Shown: positions 46,224-55,678, counted from the stretch's first letter. The stretch is 64,000 nucleotides of DNA from Paraburkholderia piptadeniae (GCF_900007165.1 NZ_CYGY02000014.1:16260-80259), one strand, 5' to 3'. Notes: generated by a model not told the origin, from the letters alone. Numbers and translations are program-made.

Positions 46224-47186
46224 ATGATCGATACAGTCTTTCTGACCGACTATGCGTGGCCCGACGACAGCGTCGAGCGAGAGGTCGTCGAGCGTGCCGC
46301 GATGCGGCTGGTAAGCGGACCGGCGATCCCCCTACCGGCCGCCGAAATCGAAGCGATGGTTCGAGAGCATCGACCTTCCGCAATCCTCACCTGCTGGGCT
46401 CCCGTCTCGGCAGAAGCCATTGAAGCTTCTGCACGGCTGCAGATCGTTGCAAGGCTTGGCGTGGGTCTCGACAACATCGCAGTGGACGCCGCCACCGCCC
46501 GCGGCATTGTGGTGACGAACGTGCCGGACTACTGTGTCGAAGAAGTCTCCGATCACGCCATCGGATTTGCACTCGCATGGACACGCGGGCTGGTGTTTTT
46601 CGATCGGGAAGTGCACGCTGGGCGCTGGTCTCCCGCCGAAGCCAGACTGCGCCGGTTGGGCGCACTCACGTGCGGACTCGTCGGCTTCGGCCGCATCGCC
46701 CGCGCAACGGCGCGCAAGCTCGGCGCGTTCGGTTGCAGGCTTCTCACGCATGATCCTTTTCTGCGTGAGGACCCACCAGGGGTGCAAGCCGTTGGGCTCG
46801 ACGAACTTCTGACAAATAGCGACATCGTGATCGTCCATGCGCCGCTCACGGAAGGAACCCGGCATCTGATGAATCGCGAGCAAATCGCGCGCATGCGTCA
46901 CGGTAGCCTGCTAATCAATGTGAGCCGTGGCGGCATCGTCGATACAAACGCCGTTATCGAGGCACTGCAAAGCGGCCAACTGTCGGCGGCGGCGCTGGAT
47001 GTTCTCGAGTCGGAGCCCGTTGTCCCCGGCGAACTGCTTCGCGAGCGAGGCGCCATGTTGACACCGCACGTCGCGTTTTCTTCGGACGCGTCGCTGCTGG
47101 AACTTCGCAGACGGGCGGCTGAAGAAGTCGTGCGGGTACTACGCGGCGACGCGCCACGCAATCCCTGCAATTTGCCCCCGGCGTAA
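46224..47186 (+). CDS. 2-hydroxyacid dehydrogenase (CtBP/phosphoglycerate dehydrogenase-like)
   Basis: 320 residues from the ATG at MIDTVFLTDYAWPDDSVERE. NAD motif LVGFGRIARATARKLGAFGC near residue 150. Catalytic Arg in NVSRGGIVDTNA, Glu in LESEPVVPGEL and His in TPHVAFSSDASLLEL. The sequence ARLGVGLDNIAVDAAT and the C-terminal helix pattern place it with CtBP-like and D-3-phosphoglycerate dehydrogenase-like enzymes. It interconverts a 2-keto and a 2-hydroxy acid. It is the first gene of a run with the kinase 34 bases later and is preceded by operators C and D. Confidence 0.92.
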   Translation: MIDTVFLTDYAWPDDSVEREVVERAAMRLVSGPAIPLPAAEIEAMVREHRPSAILTCWAPVSAEAIEASARLQIVARLGVGLDNIAVDAATARGIVVTNVPDYCVEEVSDHAIGFALAWTRGLVFFDREVHAGRWSPAEARLRRLGALTCGLVGFGRIARATARKLGAFGCRLLTHDPFLREDPPGVQAVGLDELLTNSDIVIVHAPLTEGTRHLMNREQIARMRHGSLLINVSRGGIVDTNAVIEALQSGQLSAAALDVLESEPVVPGELLRERGAMLTPHVAFSSDASLLELRRRAAEEVVRVLRGDAPRNPCNLPPA

Positions 47187-47220
47187 CCGCCTTCAATCGC
47201 CCGATTTCAAAGAACTCAAG

Positions 47221-48234
47221 ATGACGCAAACGAATTCTCCCGATCCGCAGCTCGATGCCTTTCTCGTCGAGCACGATCTGGCTCGCAAGGATGAAATACC
47301 CTCCTGGCACCCACTCGCCGGCGGAGTCTCCTCCGATATCTGGCGTGTCGATCTCTCAATGGGCTCGCTGTGCGTCAAGCGCGCCCTGGCTACACTCAAG
47401 GTCGCCGCATGCTGGGAAGTACCTGTGTCGCGCAACGCCGATGAATGGGCGTGGATGGAATTTGCGGCGCGGCATTGCCCCGACAATGTGCCAGCTCCCA
47501 TCGCACACGACGAGAAGCTCGGCGTATTTGCGATGTCGTTTCTTGCGCCGTGCGCGCATCCCGTCTGGAAGCAGCAGTTGATGAGCGGCCACGTCGAGCC
47601 CGAAACAGCCCGCGCGGTCGGTCGTCTGATCGGGCATTTGCACGCGGTCAGCGCCGACGACGGTGAGTTGAGGGAGCGCTTCGACACGCTTGATAACTTT
47701 CGCGCGCTCCGCCTCGATCCCTATCTGATCGCCACATCAAAACGTCATCCCGAACTCGCATCGAAGCTCCAACATCTCGCGCAGCAGACGGCCAGTATCC
47801 GGACTGCACTCGTACACGGCGATGTGAGTCCAAAAAACATTCTCGCGGGCCCGAAGGGACCGGTATTGCTCGATGCCGAGTGCGCGTGGTTCGGCGACCC
47901 TGCCTTCGATCTCGCTTTCTGTCTGAATCATATGCTGCTCAAGTGCCTGATTCGACCTGACTGTCGGGACGCACTCATTGCTTCGTTCAAGGCGCTGACG
48001 GAGGCATATTTCGACGAAGCAGACTGGGAACTGCGCGCAACACTAGAAGCCCGCGCCGCCGAATTGCTACCGGCGCTGCTGCTCGCGCGCGTCGACGGCA
48101 AGTCACCGGTCGAATATCTGACCGATGAGACACAGCGCGATCACGTTCGCGCGGTTGCGGGCGCCTTGCTGTTACAGCCAGTCGACTATCTGTATCAGGT
48201 AGCTGAAGCATTCGTGCGACAGATCAACGCCTGA
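47221..48234 (+). CDS. APH-type small-molecule kinase (phosphotransferase family)
   Basis: 337 residues with aminoglycoside-phosphotransferase fold: an N-lobe with WHPLAGGVSSDIWRVDL and the ATP Lys in LCVKRALATLK, then the catalytic loop VHGDVSPKNIL and metal Asp in LLDAECAWFGDPAFDL. This fold also covers kinases of small hydroxy compounds such as homoserine, choline and methylthioribose, so the name does not imply antibiotic resistance. The neighbours (hydroxyacid dehydrogenase before, enolase paralogue after the chemoreceptor) suggest it phosphorylates a hydroxy acid in the same pathway. This is inference. Confidence 0.88.
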   Translation: MTQTNSPDPQLDAFLVEHDLARKDEIPSWHPLAGGVSSDIWRVDLSMGSLCVKRALATLKVAACWEVPVSRNADEWAWMEFAARHCPDNVPAPIAHDEKLGVFAMSFLAPCAHPVWKQQLMSGHVEPETARAVGRLIGHLHAVSADDGELRERFDTLDNFRALRLDPYLIATSKRHPELASKLQHLAQQTASIRTALVHGDVSPKNILAGPKGPVLLDAECAWFGDPAFDLAFCLNHMLLKCLIRPDCRDALIASFKALTEAYFDEADWELRATLEARAAELLPALLLARVDGKSPVEYLTDETQRDHVRAVAGALLLQPVDYLYQVAEAFVRQINA

Positions 48235-48339
48235 CAGACTTGAGACTCAGCGGGCATGCCAAGCATGGCCGCCGCCACCGTCACACGAAAGCATCACCAT
48301 GGACGGCCGCAAAAAATAAAGAAATGGAGACGGGCAACG

Positions 48340-49938
48340 ATGCGACTAGAGAGGATCACGACCGATGTCGAATATGTGCTCGACAGTTCCGTTGCGATGA
48401 TTTCAAAAGGCGACCTCGAAGGCAAGATCACCTATGTCAATCGGGATTTCGTCAAGGTCAGCGGATATACCGAGGACGAGGTGCTTGGTGCACCGCAAAG
48501 CATCCTCGCCGATGGTGAAACACCCAGCGAAGTATTCGAGGACTTCCTTCGGACAGTCAAAGGCAACCGGACATGGACGGGCGTCACCAAGGGCCGCCGA
48601 AAGAACGGTGACTACTTCTGGGTCCACATGACCGCAGCACCGATTTTCAAGGAGCGCAGGATTGCCGGATTCATCACGATCCGTTGCAAGGCAACTCCAG
48701 AGATGATCCACGAAGCTGAGCTGGCCTATGCTGCGATGGGTGCCGGGCGTAAGGACCTCGAACTGGATGAAGGCCGCATCGTGAAACGGCCCGCATTTCG
48801 GGTGTTGAAGGTTTTCGCCGCGCTCTCGTACGCAGCGAAAATGAATGCACTGTCGGCGCTCGCCGCGTCAATCTACGCAGCCAATCTCGCGGCGTTCACG
48901 TTCGACAGCAACCTGCCTCGCATCTGGGAGTCCACATCTTGTGCGATCGGCATCGCGATTTCGCTGGCATCCCCTTTGATGCTGCATCGCGGGATGATGA
49001 GGCCACTGGCGCAGCTCAAGCGTCATATAGACGACATGGGTGAGGGCAACCTGTCCAACATCATCGAGACGCACCGGGACGGCGAAGTCACCCAGGTACT
49101 GCATGCACTACGCGTTCTTCAGATCAATCTCAAGCTTCTGGTGTCGCAAATTCAGGAGACCACCGATCTTGTAAAAGACGGCGCGACGTCGATCGCCACA
49201 GGCAACGCCGACCTTTTTGCGCGCACCGAAGCGCAAGCCGCATCGCTCGAACAAGTTGCGGCTTCCATGCGCGAACTGATCGACACGGTCACTGCAAACG
49301 CGGAAAACGCTCGGCAGGCAAACGTGCTTTCGACGGCTGCCTCCGAGATCGCCAGTGAAGGCAGGCGCGCCGTCAGCGAAGTCACTAGCACGATGCGTTC
49401 AATCAATGACAGCTCCTGCAAGATCGTCGACATCATCGGGGTCATCGACAGCATCGCATTCCAGACCAATATTCTGGCGCTTAACGCGGCAGTGGAAGCT
49501 GCTCGCGCAGGCGAACAGGGACGCGGATTCGCAATTGTCGCCAGCGAGGTGCGCAATCTCGCGCGCCGTTCCGCGAGTGCGGCAAAGGAAATCGCGATTC
49601 TCATCGGCAATTCCGTGGCCAGCGTCGAGACTGGCGGCAAGCTCGTTGACGATGCCAGCACGACGATCACAGACATCGTCGCATCGGTCGAACGCGTCAT
49701 CGCGTTCATGGGCGACATTTCGATGGCGAGCCAAGAGCAAAGCCTCGGGATCGCTCAGGTCAATGATGCAGTGAAGCAAATGGAAGCAATGACGACTCAA
49801 AACGCTCGTCTTGCGGAACATGCCGAAAACGAGTCGCGCGCGATGCGCACCCAGGCGCTCAAGCTCGCAGAGCTCGTAGGGTCGTTTCGGCTCTTGAGTG
49901 CCAGCGGGCAGGCGTCAGACACGCTAGAGAAACGGTAG
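48340..49938 (+). CDS. PAS-domain methyl-accepting chemotaxis protein (Aer-like)
   Basis: 532 residues from the ATG at [21 protein letters not shown] cytoplasmic N-terminal PAS domain ([40 protein letters not shown]) precedes a hydrophobic region ([15 protein letters not shown] and a second segment [16 protein letters not shown]). A HAMP domain ([20 protein letters not shown]) and the signalling domain with [20 protein letters not shown] follow. There is no periplasmic ligand domain, so it senses internal state (redox or energy) as Aer does. It lies inside the regulon block, which suggests energy taxis during growth on the substrate. Confidence 0.93.
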   Translation: MRLERITTDVEYVLDSSVAMISKGDLEGKITYVNRDFVKVSGYTEDEVLGAPQSILADGETPSEVFEDFLRTVKGNRTWTGVTKGRRKNGDYFWVHMTAAPIFKERRIAGFITIRCKATPEMIHEAELAYAAMGAGRKDLELDEGRIVKRPAFRVLKVFAALSYAAKMNALSALAASIYAANLAAFTFDSNLPRIWESTSCAIGIAISLASPLMLHRGMMRPLAQLKRHIDDMGEGNLSNIIETHRDGEVTQVLHALRVLQINLKLLVSQIQETTDLVKDGATSIATGNADLFARTEAQAASLEQVAASMRELIDTVTANAENARQANVLSTAASEIASEGRRAVSEVTSTMRSINDSSCKIVDIIGVIDSIAFQTNILALNAAVEAARAGEQGRGFAIVASEVRNLARRSASAAKEIAILIGNSVASVETGGKLVDDASTTITDIVASVERVIAFMGDISMASQEQSLGIAQVNDAVKQMEAMTTQNARLAEHAENESRAMRTQALKLAELVGSFRLLSASGQASDTLEKR

Positions 49939-50009
49939 CTGCACTGCATGCCCCCAGTCAGTCGCTGCCTGCGCCTGCCGCTCACCTCAGCGCCCTGCCT
50001 TGGCATCCC

Positions 50010-50023
50010 TGCTAACGTTTGCC
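50010..50023. promoter_or_regulatory. LacI-type operator, site E
   Basis: GCTAACGTTTGC, one mismatch from the perfect palindrome, 194 bases upstream of the cupin ATG. The bases that follow form a TTGCC-TTTTTT-GGCAA hairpin at 50019-50034 that overlaps the site and could also end transcription of the chemoreceptor gene. Confidence 0.62.
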
Positions 50024-50132
50024 TTTTTTGGCAATCTGCTAACAGACTTGCCCGGTGTTCCACCAATCTCAACACGGCAAAACTCCCTTAAATCCGCTAT
50101 TGACAACAAAGATCAGCGTTTGCCACAATCTA

Positions 50133-50146
50133 TGCGAACGTTAGCA
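50133..50146. promoter_or_regulatory. LacI-type operator, site F
   Basis: TGCGAACGTTAGCA, one mismatch from the perfect palindrome, 71 bases upstream of the cupin ATG and centred 123 bases from site E. Confidence 0.68.
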
Positions 50147-50216
50147 ACGTATCAGGCGTCATGAAAGCAGCCAACACCGCGTGGCGCCTGTTCAAACCCT
50201 GCAGGAGACATTCAGC

Positions 50217-50825
50217 ATGGCCTCTGATACCTCGATCACAGGAGAGGTGCCCGTCGCGCTTCGCCGCGTAGTCACCGGGCAGGACGTGACCGGCGCCTCG
50301 ACAGTCGCACTCGATTCGTCATCGCCCCGCTCCGACGTGTACCGGCATATCCCGGGCATGGTTTCCCGGCTGATGTGGTCGACGGAGCCGGCGCAAGCCG
50401 TTCCATTTGACGGCAACGACCCGGCCCCTCGCGTCACGAGCTTCGTCCCCCCCGTTTCAGGAACGCGCTTTCTCGTCGTGACGTTTCCGCCCGACAGCGT
50501 TTTTTCTTCACCCGGCTTCGACCCGCAGGCGGCCATCGCCGAAAACCTCGCGATCAGCCCTGGCCTCGCCGAACTGTTCGAGGCCGACGGTATGCACACT
50601 ACGCCGACTGTCGATTACGGCATCGTGCTCGACGGTGAGATCTGGTTGGAACTCGACGAAGGACGCGCTGAGCTACTTCATAAACATGACGTCGTCGTGC
50701 AGAACGGCACTCGCCACGCGTGGCGAAACAAGAGCAACCAACCGGCGACGCTGGCCTTTGTGTTGATCGGAGCACACAAAGCACCGGCACACATTACCAA
50801 TGAACAAGGTAGACAATCGATATGA
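50217..50825 (+). CDS. Cupin-domain protein, regulon member
   Basis: 202 residues from the ATG preceded by GCAGGAGA; a longer frame exists. The C-terminal half is a single cupin barrel (PTVDYGIVLDGEIWLELDEG then KHDVVVQNGTRHAWRNKSNQ), where the first metal-binding motif lacks the usual two His and the second retains NGTRHAW. The N-terminal half is less typical. Single-cupin proteins of this type often accompany aromatic or sugar-acid catabolic genes as small-molecule binders or isomerases. It overlaps the enolase-like gene by ATGA, so they are translated together. Confidence 0.82.
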   Translation: MASDTSITGEVPVALRRVVTGQDVTGASTVALDSSSPRSDVYRHIPGMVSRLMWSTEPAQAVPFDGNDPAPRVTSFVPPVSGTRFLVVTFPPDSVFSSPGFDPQAAIAENLAISPGLAELFEADGMHTTPTVDYGIVLDGEIWLELDEGRAELLHKHDVVVQNGTRHAWRNKSNQPATLAFVLIGAHKAPAHITNEQGRQSI

Positions 50826-52117
50826 CTGATTCAACAATCGCCCACGTACGCGGCCGACGCGTCTGGGACTCACGCGGCCGACCGACGGTAGAAGTCGAGG
50901 TTACGCTTCACGGGGGCATGAGCGGCCGCGCCATCGCGCCAGCGGGCGCTTCGACGGGCAGCGGCGAAGCGCTGGATCTGCGCGACAGCGGGCCCGCATT
51001 TGGGGGCCTCGACGTGACCAACGCGCTGTCGAAGGTCAACGGCGAAATCGCGCGTGCGCTCGAAGGGCGCGATGCAAGCAATCAGGCCGCCATCGACGCG
51101 AGCCTGGTCGCCCTCGACGGTACGCCCAACCGCAGCCGTCTCGGCGGCAACGCGATCGTTGCAACTTCGATGGCAGTACTCCACGCTGCAGCAGCGGCCA
51201 GCAGGCAGCCACTATGGCGCTATCTCGCGGGCGACCGCGCCGTGCGTCTGCCGTTGCCGGAGATCCAGATCTTCGGTGGTGGAGCGCATGCGGCGCGCCG
51301 CGTCGATGTACAGGACTTCATGATCATGTGCCCAGCTGCAGGCAGTTTTACTGAAGCGCTGGAGTGGACCGCGGAGGTGTATCGCGCGGCCGGATCGTTG
51401 ATGAAGAGCGCGGGCAAGCTTCAGGGTGTGGCAGATGAAGGCGGCTACTGGCCCGCCTTCGATTGCAACGAAAATGCGCTCGACACCTTGATGCAGGCCA
51501 TCATCGATACGGGACTGCAACCGGGCAAACAGGTTGGCATTTCGCTCGATATCGCCGCATCCGAATTCGGCCGCGACGGACGCTACGTGCTGGCGCTCGA
51601 TGGGCAGACACTCGACACCGACCAGATGATCGGCATGCTGGGGCGCTGGCTCAACACCTACCCCATCCTGTCGATTGAAGATCCGCTTGCTGAGGATGAC
51701 ATGGAAGGCTTCATGCACTTCACGGAGTCGTATGGCGCACGCTGCCAGGTCATCGGCGACGATTTCCTCGTCACTAACGCAGACCGTGTGAGAGCAGCGG
51801 CATCGCAAAGCATGTTGAACGCCGTGCTCATCAAACCGAATCAGGCCGGCACGGTAACGGAGGCGCAAGAGGCCCTTCAGGCAGGCAAAGCAGCTGGATT
51901 CGGCACGATCGTATCGGCACGATCCGGTGAGACGGAAGATGTCACCATCGCCCACCTGTCCGTCGGCTGGGACGCTGGTCAACTGAAGGTTGGTTCGTTC
52001 TCGCGCTCCGAACGGATGGCCAAGTGGAACGAAGTATTGCGAATCGAAGAAGCGCTGGGATCGAAAGCGCAGTTCAGCGGATGGTCAGCGCTGCCTTTCA
52101 CTGATCATCCCCTTTAG
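50822..52117 (+). CDS. Enolase paralogue with altered active site
   Basis: 431 residues, clearly of the enolase family proper: RVWDSRGRPTVEVEV at 13-27, GASTGSGEALDLRD at 42-55, GGGAHAARRVDVQDFM and VGSFSRSERMAKWNEVLRIE near the end. Metal ligands correspond to Asp243, Glu286 and Asp313, and Lys338 and Lys389 are kept. Two catalytic positions differ by alignment with yeast enolase: Glu168 becomes Asp165, and His373 becomes Ala366 (VSARSGETED). Bacteria normally have one glycolytic eno gene elsewhere, so this is a specialised paralogue, perhaps dehydrating a phosphorylated hydroxy acid. It sits with an APH-type kinase and a ring-cleavage dioxygenase. Confidence 0.88.
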   Translation: MTDSTIAHVRGRRVWDSRGRPTVEVEVTLHGGMSGRAIAPAGASTGSGEALDLRDSGPAFGGLDVTNALSKVNGEIARALEGRDASNQAAIDASLVALDGTPNRSRLGGNAIVATSMAVLHAAAAASRQPLWRYLAGDRAVRLPLPEIQIFGGGAHAARRVDVQDFMIMCPAAGSFTEALEWTAEVYRAAGSLMKSAGKLQGVADEGGYWPAFDCNENALDTLMQAIIDTGLQPGKQVGISLDIAASEFGRDGRYVLALDGQTLDTDQMIGMLGRWLNTYPILSIEDPLAEDDMEGFMHFTESYGARCQVIGDDFLVTNADRVRAAASQSMLNAVLIKPNQAGTVTEAQEALQAGKAAGFGTIVSARSGETEDVTIAHLSVGWDAGQLKVGSFSRSERMAKWNEVLRIEEALGSKAQFSGWSALPFTDHPL

Positions 52118-52259
52118 ATCGTCGTCGCACCGCCGCAAGAGGATATCTAGTGACCTTCACCGAGCAAGACCTGTTGGCATCCACGCACCGCCCCGATACA
52201 GGTCGCGACATTCGGACTGGTATCCCCGCTTGCTCGCCACCAACAATCGAGAGGTAATC

Positions 52260-53267
52260 ATGTTGCCTGCTGTCAATCACCGACCACCCTTCAACATCAC
52301 GCGCGCCAGCCACATCGTACTGACTGTCGCCGACCTCGCAAAAAGCCGAGCGTTCTATGTCGACGTAGTCGGCCTCGTCGTGACGGAAGAAACCGCGGAC
52401 ACGTGCTATCTGCGCGGCCTTTCCGAAGCATGCCACCATAGCCTGGTTCTGGTCCAGGCCGACAAAGGTGTCGCCACCTGCAAACGGATTGGCTTCCGGG
52501 TCTTCCTCGAAGAAGATCTGGATCTCGCATACCAGTTCTTCAAGGAAGAAGGACTTCCCGCTGAATGGGCCGAGGTCGCCCACCAGGGAAGAACCCTGCA
52601 CGTGTCCGATCCGTTCGGCACAAAGATCGAATTGTGCGCACAAATGGAAACGCGCCCTCGTCTCTATCTGGAACGCAATCTGTTCAAGGGTGCGCATGCG
52701 CAGCGAATTGATCATTTTCAGATCTTTTCGCCGGACACGTTCCAATCGTGCGTGTTCTACAGCAGGCTTGGTTTCCGCAACTCTGAATATCTCGCGCATG
52801 GCGACCGGCTGCTCGGCGCATTCATGTATCGCAAAGGCACATGCCTGGATCTCGCTATCGTTGAAAACGACGGTCCGTGCATGCACCACTTTGCGTATAT
52901 CGTGCCCGAATCGCACAACATCTTCACCGCGTGCGACCTCGCCGGTATCTACGGCTATGCGCACGAAGTCGAGCGCGGACCGGGCCGCCACGGCCCGGGG
53001 GGCATGCTGTTTGTCTATCTGCGCGACCCCGATGGTCACCGCATCGAGTTGTGCGACGGCCACTATCAGACCATTGACCTTGAGATCGAACCGGTCCGAT
53101 GGGATGCCTCATCGCTCAATACGAGCGTGCGCTGGGGACTGCCGGCGGAGCACCGCTGGTACTTTGAGGCCTCACGGTTCGAAGGTACTGAACTGACCGA
53201 GACCGCCAACAAGCCACGCCCCACCACACTCGAATCCTATATTCAGAACCGGCTTGTACAAAGCTGA
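52260..53267 (+). CDS. VOC extradiol dioxygenase, homoprotocatechuate 2,3-dioxygenase (HpaD/MndD)-like, His200 position is Leu
   Basis: 335 residues from an ATG preceded by GAGAGGTAA; the long frame upstream overlaps the enolase gene. Two VOC repeats. The second matches type I homoprotocatechuate dioxygenase (HPCD): His152 in IDHF, His210 in MHHF and Glu263 in HRIEL are the metal ligands, and VERGPGRHG and Tyr253 are kept. The Brevibacterium HPCD acid-base His200 aligns with Leu196 (RKGTCLDLAIV), and Asn157 with Gln154. It probably binds a catechol-like substrate with Fe or Mn, but proton transfer must differ from HPCD. It follows the enolase gene by 142 bases and precedes the CMD gene by 20. 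Confidence 0.85.
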   Translation: MLPAVNHRPPFNITRASHIVLTVADLAKSRAFYVDVVGLVVTEETADTCYLRGLSEACHHSLVLVQADKGVATCKRIGFRVFLEEDLDLAYQFFKEEGLPAEWAEVAHQGRTLHVSDPFGTKIELCAQMETRPRLYLERNLFKGAHAQRIDHFQIFSPDTFQSCVFYSRLGFRNSEYLAHGDRLLGAFMYRKGTCLDLAIVENDGPCMHHFAYIVPESHNIFTACDLAGIYGYAHEVERGPGRHGPGGMLFVYLRDPDGHRIELCDGHYQTIDLEIEPVRWDASSLNTSVRWGLPAEHRWYFEASRFEGTELTETANKPRPTTLESYIQNRLVQS

Positions 53268-53287
53268 TTACACCAGGAATAACGCAT

Positions 53288-53821
53288 ATGGCACGCGTCA
53301 AATATCTTCAACGTTCCGACGTGACGGGCGTGAACGATGCCCTCTTCGATCGGCTCGAACGTGAGCGCAAGGTACCCACGGCCAACATCTTCCGCGCGCT
53401 CGCACACGCTCCGGACATTCTCGACCAGTTCCTGTCCTACGCCAATGCGATCAGGGCATCTTCAATTAGCCCGAAACTGCGTGAACTTGCGATCCTGACC
53501 GTCGGACATTGCACTCGCTCCGAATACGAAATCGCACATCATCAGTCACATGGATTGAAGGCGGGTGTCAGCCTGGAACAGCTGAAAGCCATTCCCGACT
53601 TCGAACTGTCGCCGTTATTCGACGAAGAGGAACGTGCCGTAATGGCCGTCGCCAAAGAGTCGACCCTGAATGTCGATGTGAGTGACGTAACCTGGAACAG
53701 AGTCATCCCGTTCCTGAATGATCAGCAACGGGTCGAACTGGCCCTTAACATCGCCTGGTACAACTCCGGCGTGCGCATCATGGGCGCACTCGGGATCGAA
53801 CTCGAGGAGAGCTATCGCTGA
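53288..53821 (+). CDS. Carboxymuconolactone decarboxylase (CMD)/AhpD-family protein
   Basis: 177 residues. Helical CMD fold with SPKLRELAILTVGHCTRSEY at about 58-77, EIAHHQSHGLKAGVSLEQL after it. Only one Cys is at the AhpD CxxC position (HCTRSEYE), so it is not an AhpD-type disulfide reductase; the EYEIAHH pattern is the CMD form. It may decarboxylate or isomerise a ring-cleavage or lactone intermediate. It is placed directly after the extradiol dioxygenase and before the zinc dehydrogenase. Confidence 0.88.
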   Translation: MARVKYLQRSDVTGVNDALFDRLERERKVPTANIFRALAHAPDILDQFLSYANAIRASSISPKLRELAILTVGHCTRSEYEIAHHQSHGLKAGVSLEQLKAIPDFELSPLFDEEERAVMAVAKESTLNVDVSDVTWNRVIPFLNDQQRVELALNIAWYNSGVRIMGALGIELEESYR

Positions 53822-53968
53822 CGGATGCCGGTCCGGATCGACAACTCTGATCCGAATTGATATCGGCTAACAGGCTTGGCAAATTCCGCGCAGCCGCTTG
53901 CAATGCTCACAGCCTCTGCGGCTATGTGGCGGGTAACGCGGAAAGTATTCACCCAGAAAGAGGAATGT

Positions 53969-55078
53969 ATGGAACGAACGATGGTTGCAGCACGGCTGCA
54001 TGCTCTCCACACCCCGATGACACTCGATACGATCCCGGTTCCGAAGCCGAGACCGACCGATGTGCTCGTGCGGGTCAAGGCATGCGGCATCGTGCCGAAC
54101 ATGGCAAACGTCATCAACAACTGGCCAACGTGGTTTCCGCATCAGCCGCTGCCGAAATTCCCCGCCATCTTTGGTCTTGACCCCGCAGGCGTTGTTGAAG
54201 AAGTCGGCGAAGCGGTAATCAACGTGAAGCCGGGTGACCGCGTCTATGTGAGCCCCTTGCGGTCATGCGGATCGTGCAAGGCATGCCGCGCTGGCCGTCG
54301 CAGCGAATGCCGCTACTACACGCTGAACGGCTACTTCAGCACGAGTCGCGACGGTCAACGCATCTTCGATCTTTACCCGTATGGCGGTTTCAGCGAATAC
54401 ATGACCGCACCCGAGTATGCGGTCGTGAACCTTCCCGCGAACATGACCTTCGAACAGGCCGGGAGGTTCGGGTACATGGGTACGTCGTATGGCGCCCTGA
54501 AAAATGCCGCAGCCGGTCCCGGCCAGGTGGCGCTGATTGACGGTGTCACGGGCACGCTCGGCGTCGCCGCAACGGTACTCGGTCTTGCAATGGGCCTATC
54601 GCGTATTCTCGGCACAGGGCGCGACGAGGGACTACTCAAACGCGTCAAGGCGCTAGCACCGGACCGTATTGAGGTGATGCAACTCGGAGAGGGATCCACT
54701 GGTGATTGGGCGAAATCCCTGACGGGCGGAGAAGGAGCAGACTTCGTTATCAGCGCCCTCGGCGCAAAAGCTCCTGCTGCAACGATGCTGGACTCAATGA
54801 AAGGTGTTCGACGCGGCGGCCGGGTGGTCAATGTCGGCGGCGTGGCGGAAGACCTGCCGATCGACGTGAAATGGCTGATGGACGAACAGGTGCAGATCAT
54901 CGGATCGAACTGGTTCACTACTGCGCAGGGCCAGGAAATGGCCGACATGGTAAGTACCGGGGCCATTGACCTGTCCTATCTCGAACACCGGAGGTTCCCG
55001 CTTGAACGCGTCAATGAAGCCATTTCTGGGCTGAAAGATCGGGACGGAGGTTTCAGTAACTATGTCGTCCTTCCCTGA
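53969..55078 (+). CDS. Zinc-dependent medium-chain alcohol dehydrogenase
   Basis: 369 residues from an ATG with GAGGA upstream; a longer frame starting near 53876 lacks a site. GroES-like N-terminal domain with VKACGIVPNMANVIN (catalytic zinc Cys), FGLDPAGVVEEVGE, and a structural-zinc loop CGSCKACRAGRRSEC. Rossmann domain GVTGTLGVAATVLGLAMG with GAKAPAATMLDSMKGVRRGG. It oxidises an alcohol or aldehyde. Last gene of the cupin-enolase-dioxygenase-CMD run. Confidence 0.92.
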   Translation: MERTMVAARLHALHTPMTLDTIPVPKPRPTDVLVRVKACGIVPNMANVINNWPTWFPHQPLPKFPAIFGLDPAGVVEEVGEAVINVKPGDRVYVSPLRSCGSCKACRAGRRSECRYYTLNGYFSTSRDGQRIFDLYPYGGFSEYMTAPEYAVVNLPANMTFEQAGRFGYMGTSYGALKNAAAGPGQVALIDGVTGTLGVAATVLGLAMGLSRILGTGRDEGLLKRVKALAPDRIEVMQLGEGSTGDWAKSLTGGEGADFVISALGAKAPAATMLDSMKGVRRGGRVVNVGGVAEDLPIDVKWLMDEQVQIIGSNWFTTAQGQEMADMVSTGAIDLSYLEHRRFPLERVNEAISGLKDRDGGFSNYVVLP

Positions 55079-55367
55079 TTAACGGAGCTGTGTGCGCGGG
55101 ATTGCCCATGCATCATCGAAGTGAAGCGATCCCGTCGAGTTGAAACCAGGACGCGCCCGGATCTTTCGCTGGCGCGTTGGATGCATTGGACGATGCGCTA
55201 ACCTTCAGTCGAGGGGCGTCGCCGCAACTGACTTGCACTGCGCTACCATTCTCTTGTTTTTGTCAATCAGTGTATTCCCTTGACGCTTTTGTCAGCATAT
55301 ACTCGACTCGACGATTGCAATACAGCAATCAAGCAATCCTGATTAATGTCTAGTCGAGGGTCTCCCC
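55079..55367. other. Gap before the second DUF4148 gene
   Basis: About 290 bases with no gene. It contains GCTAACC at 55198, half of the regulon palindrome only. Confidence 0.3.
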
Positions 55368-55649
55368 ATGAAAATGCTTGTCAATATGTTATTCATCGTT
55401 TCTGCCTGCACACTTCCCGTCGCCTCTTCCGCACAATCGACTAGTTCTGCTACGCGCGCCCAAGTGAAAGCAGACCTATCCCAACTGGAGGCCGCCGGCT
55501 ACGACATCGCAGGCAGCGATCTTGACTATCCGGACAATCTCAAATCGGCCGAAGCCAAGCTCGCAGCCCAACAGGAGAGGAAGAGCCGTGCGACGCAGTC
55601 AGGCTATGGCAGCACAAGCAACGGAACGTCAAGCTCTGGAGCCCGCTAA
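55368..55649 (+). CDS. Small secreted DUF4148 protein
   Basis: 93 residues. Signal peptide (LVNMLFIVSACTLPVASSAQ) followed by the DUF4148 core TRAQVKADLSQLEAAGYDIA, then YPDNLKSAEAKLAAQQER, and a low-complexity Ser/Gly tail. Function unknown. As with the other DUF4148 gene of this window, it is next to an FAH gene and within the region marked by LacI-type operators. Confidence 0.85.
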   Translation: MKMLVNMLFIVSACTLPVASSAQSTSSATRAQVKADLSQLEAAGYDIAGSDLDYPDNLKSAEAKLAAQQERKSRATQSGYGSTSNGTSSSGAR

Positions 55650-55678
55650 GCATCCTAATTGACGCATTTGCACTTCAA

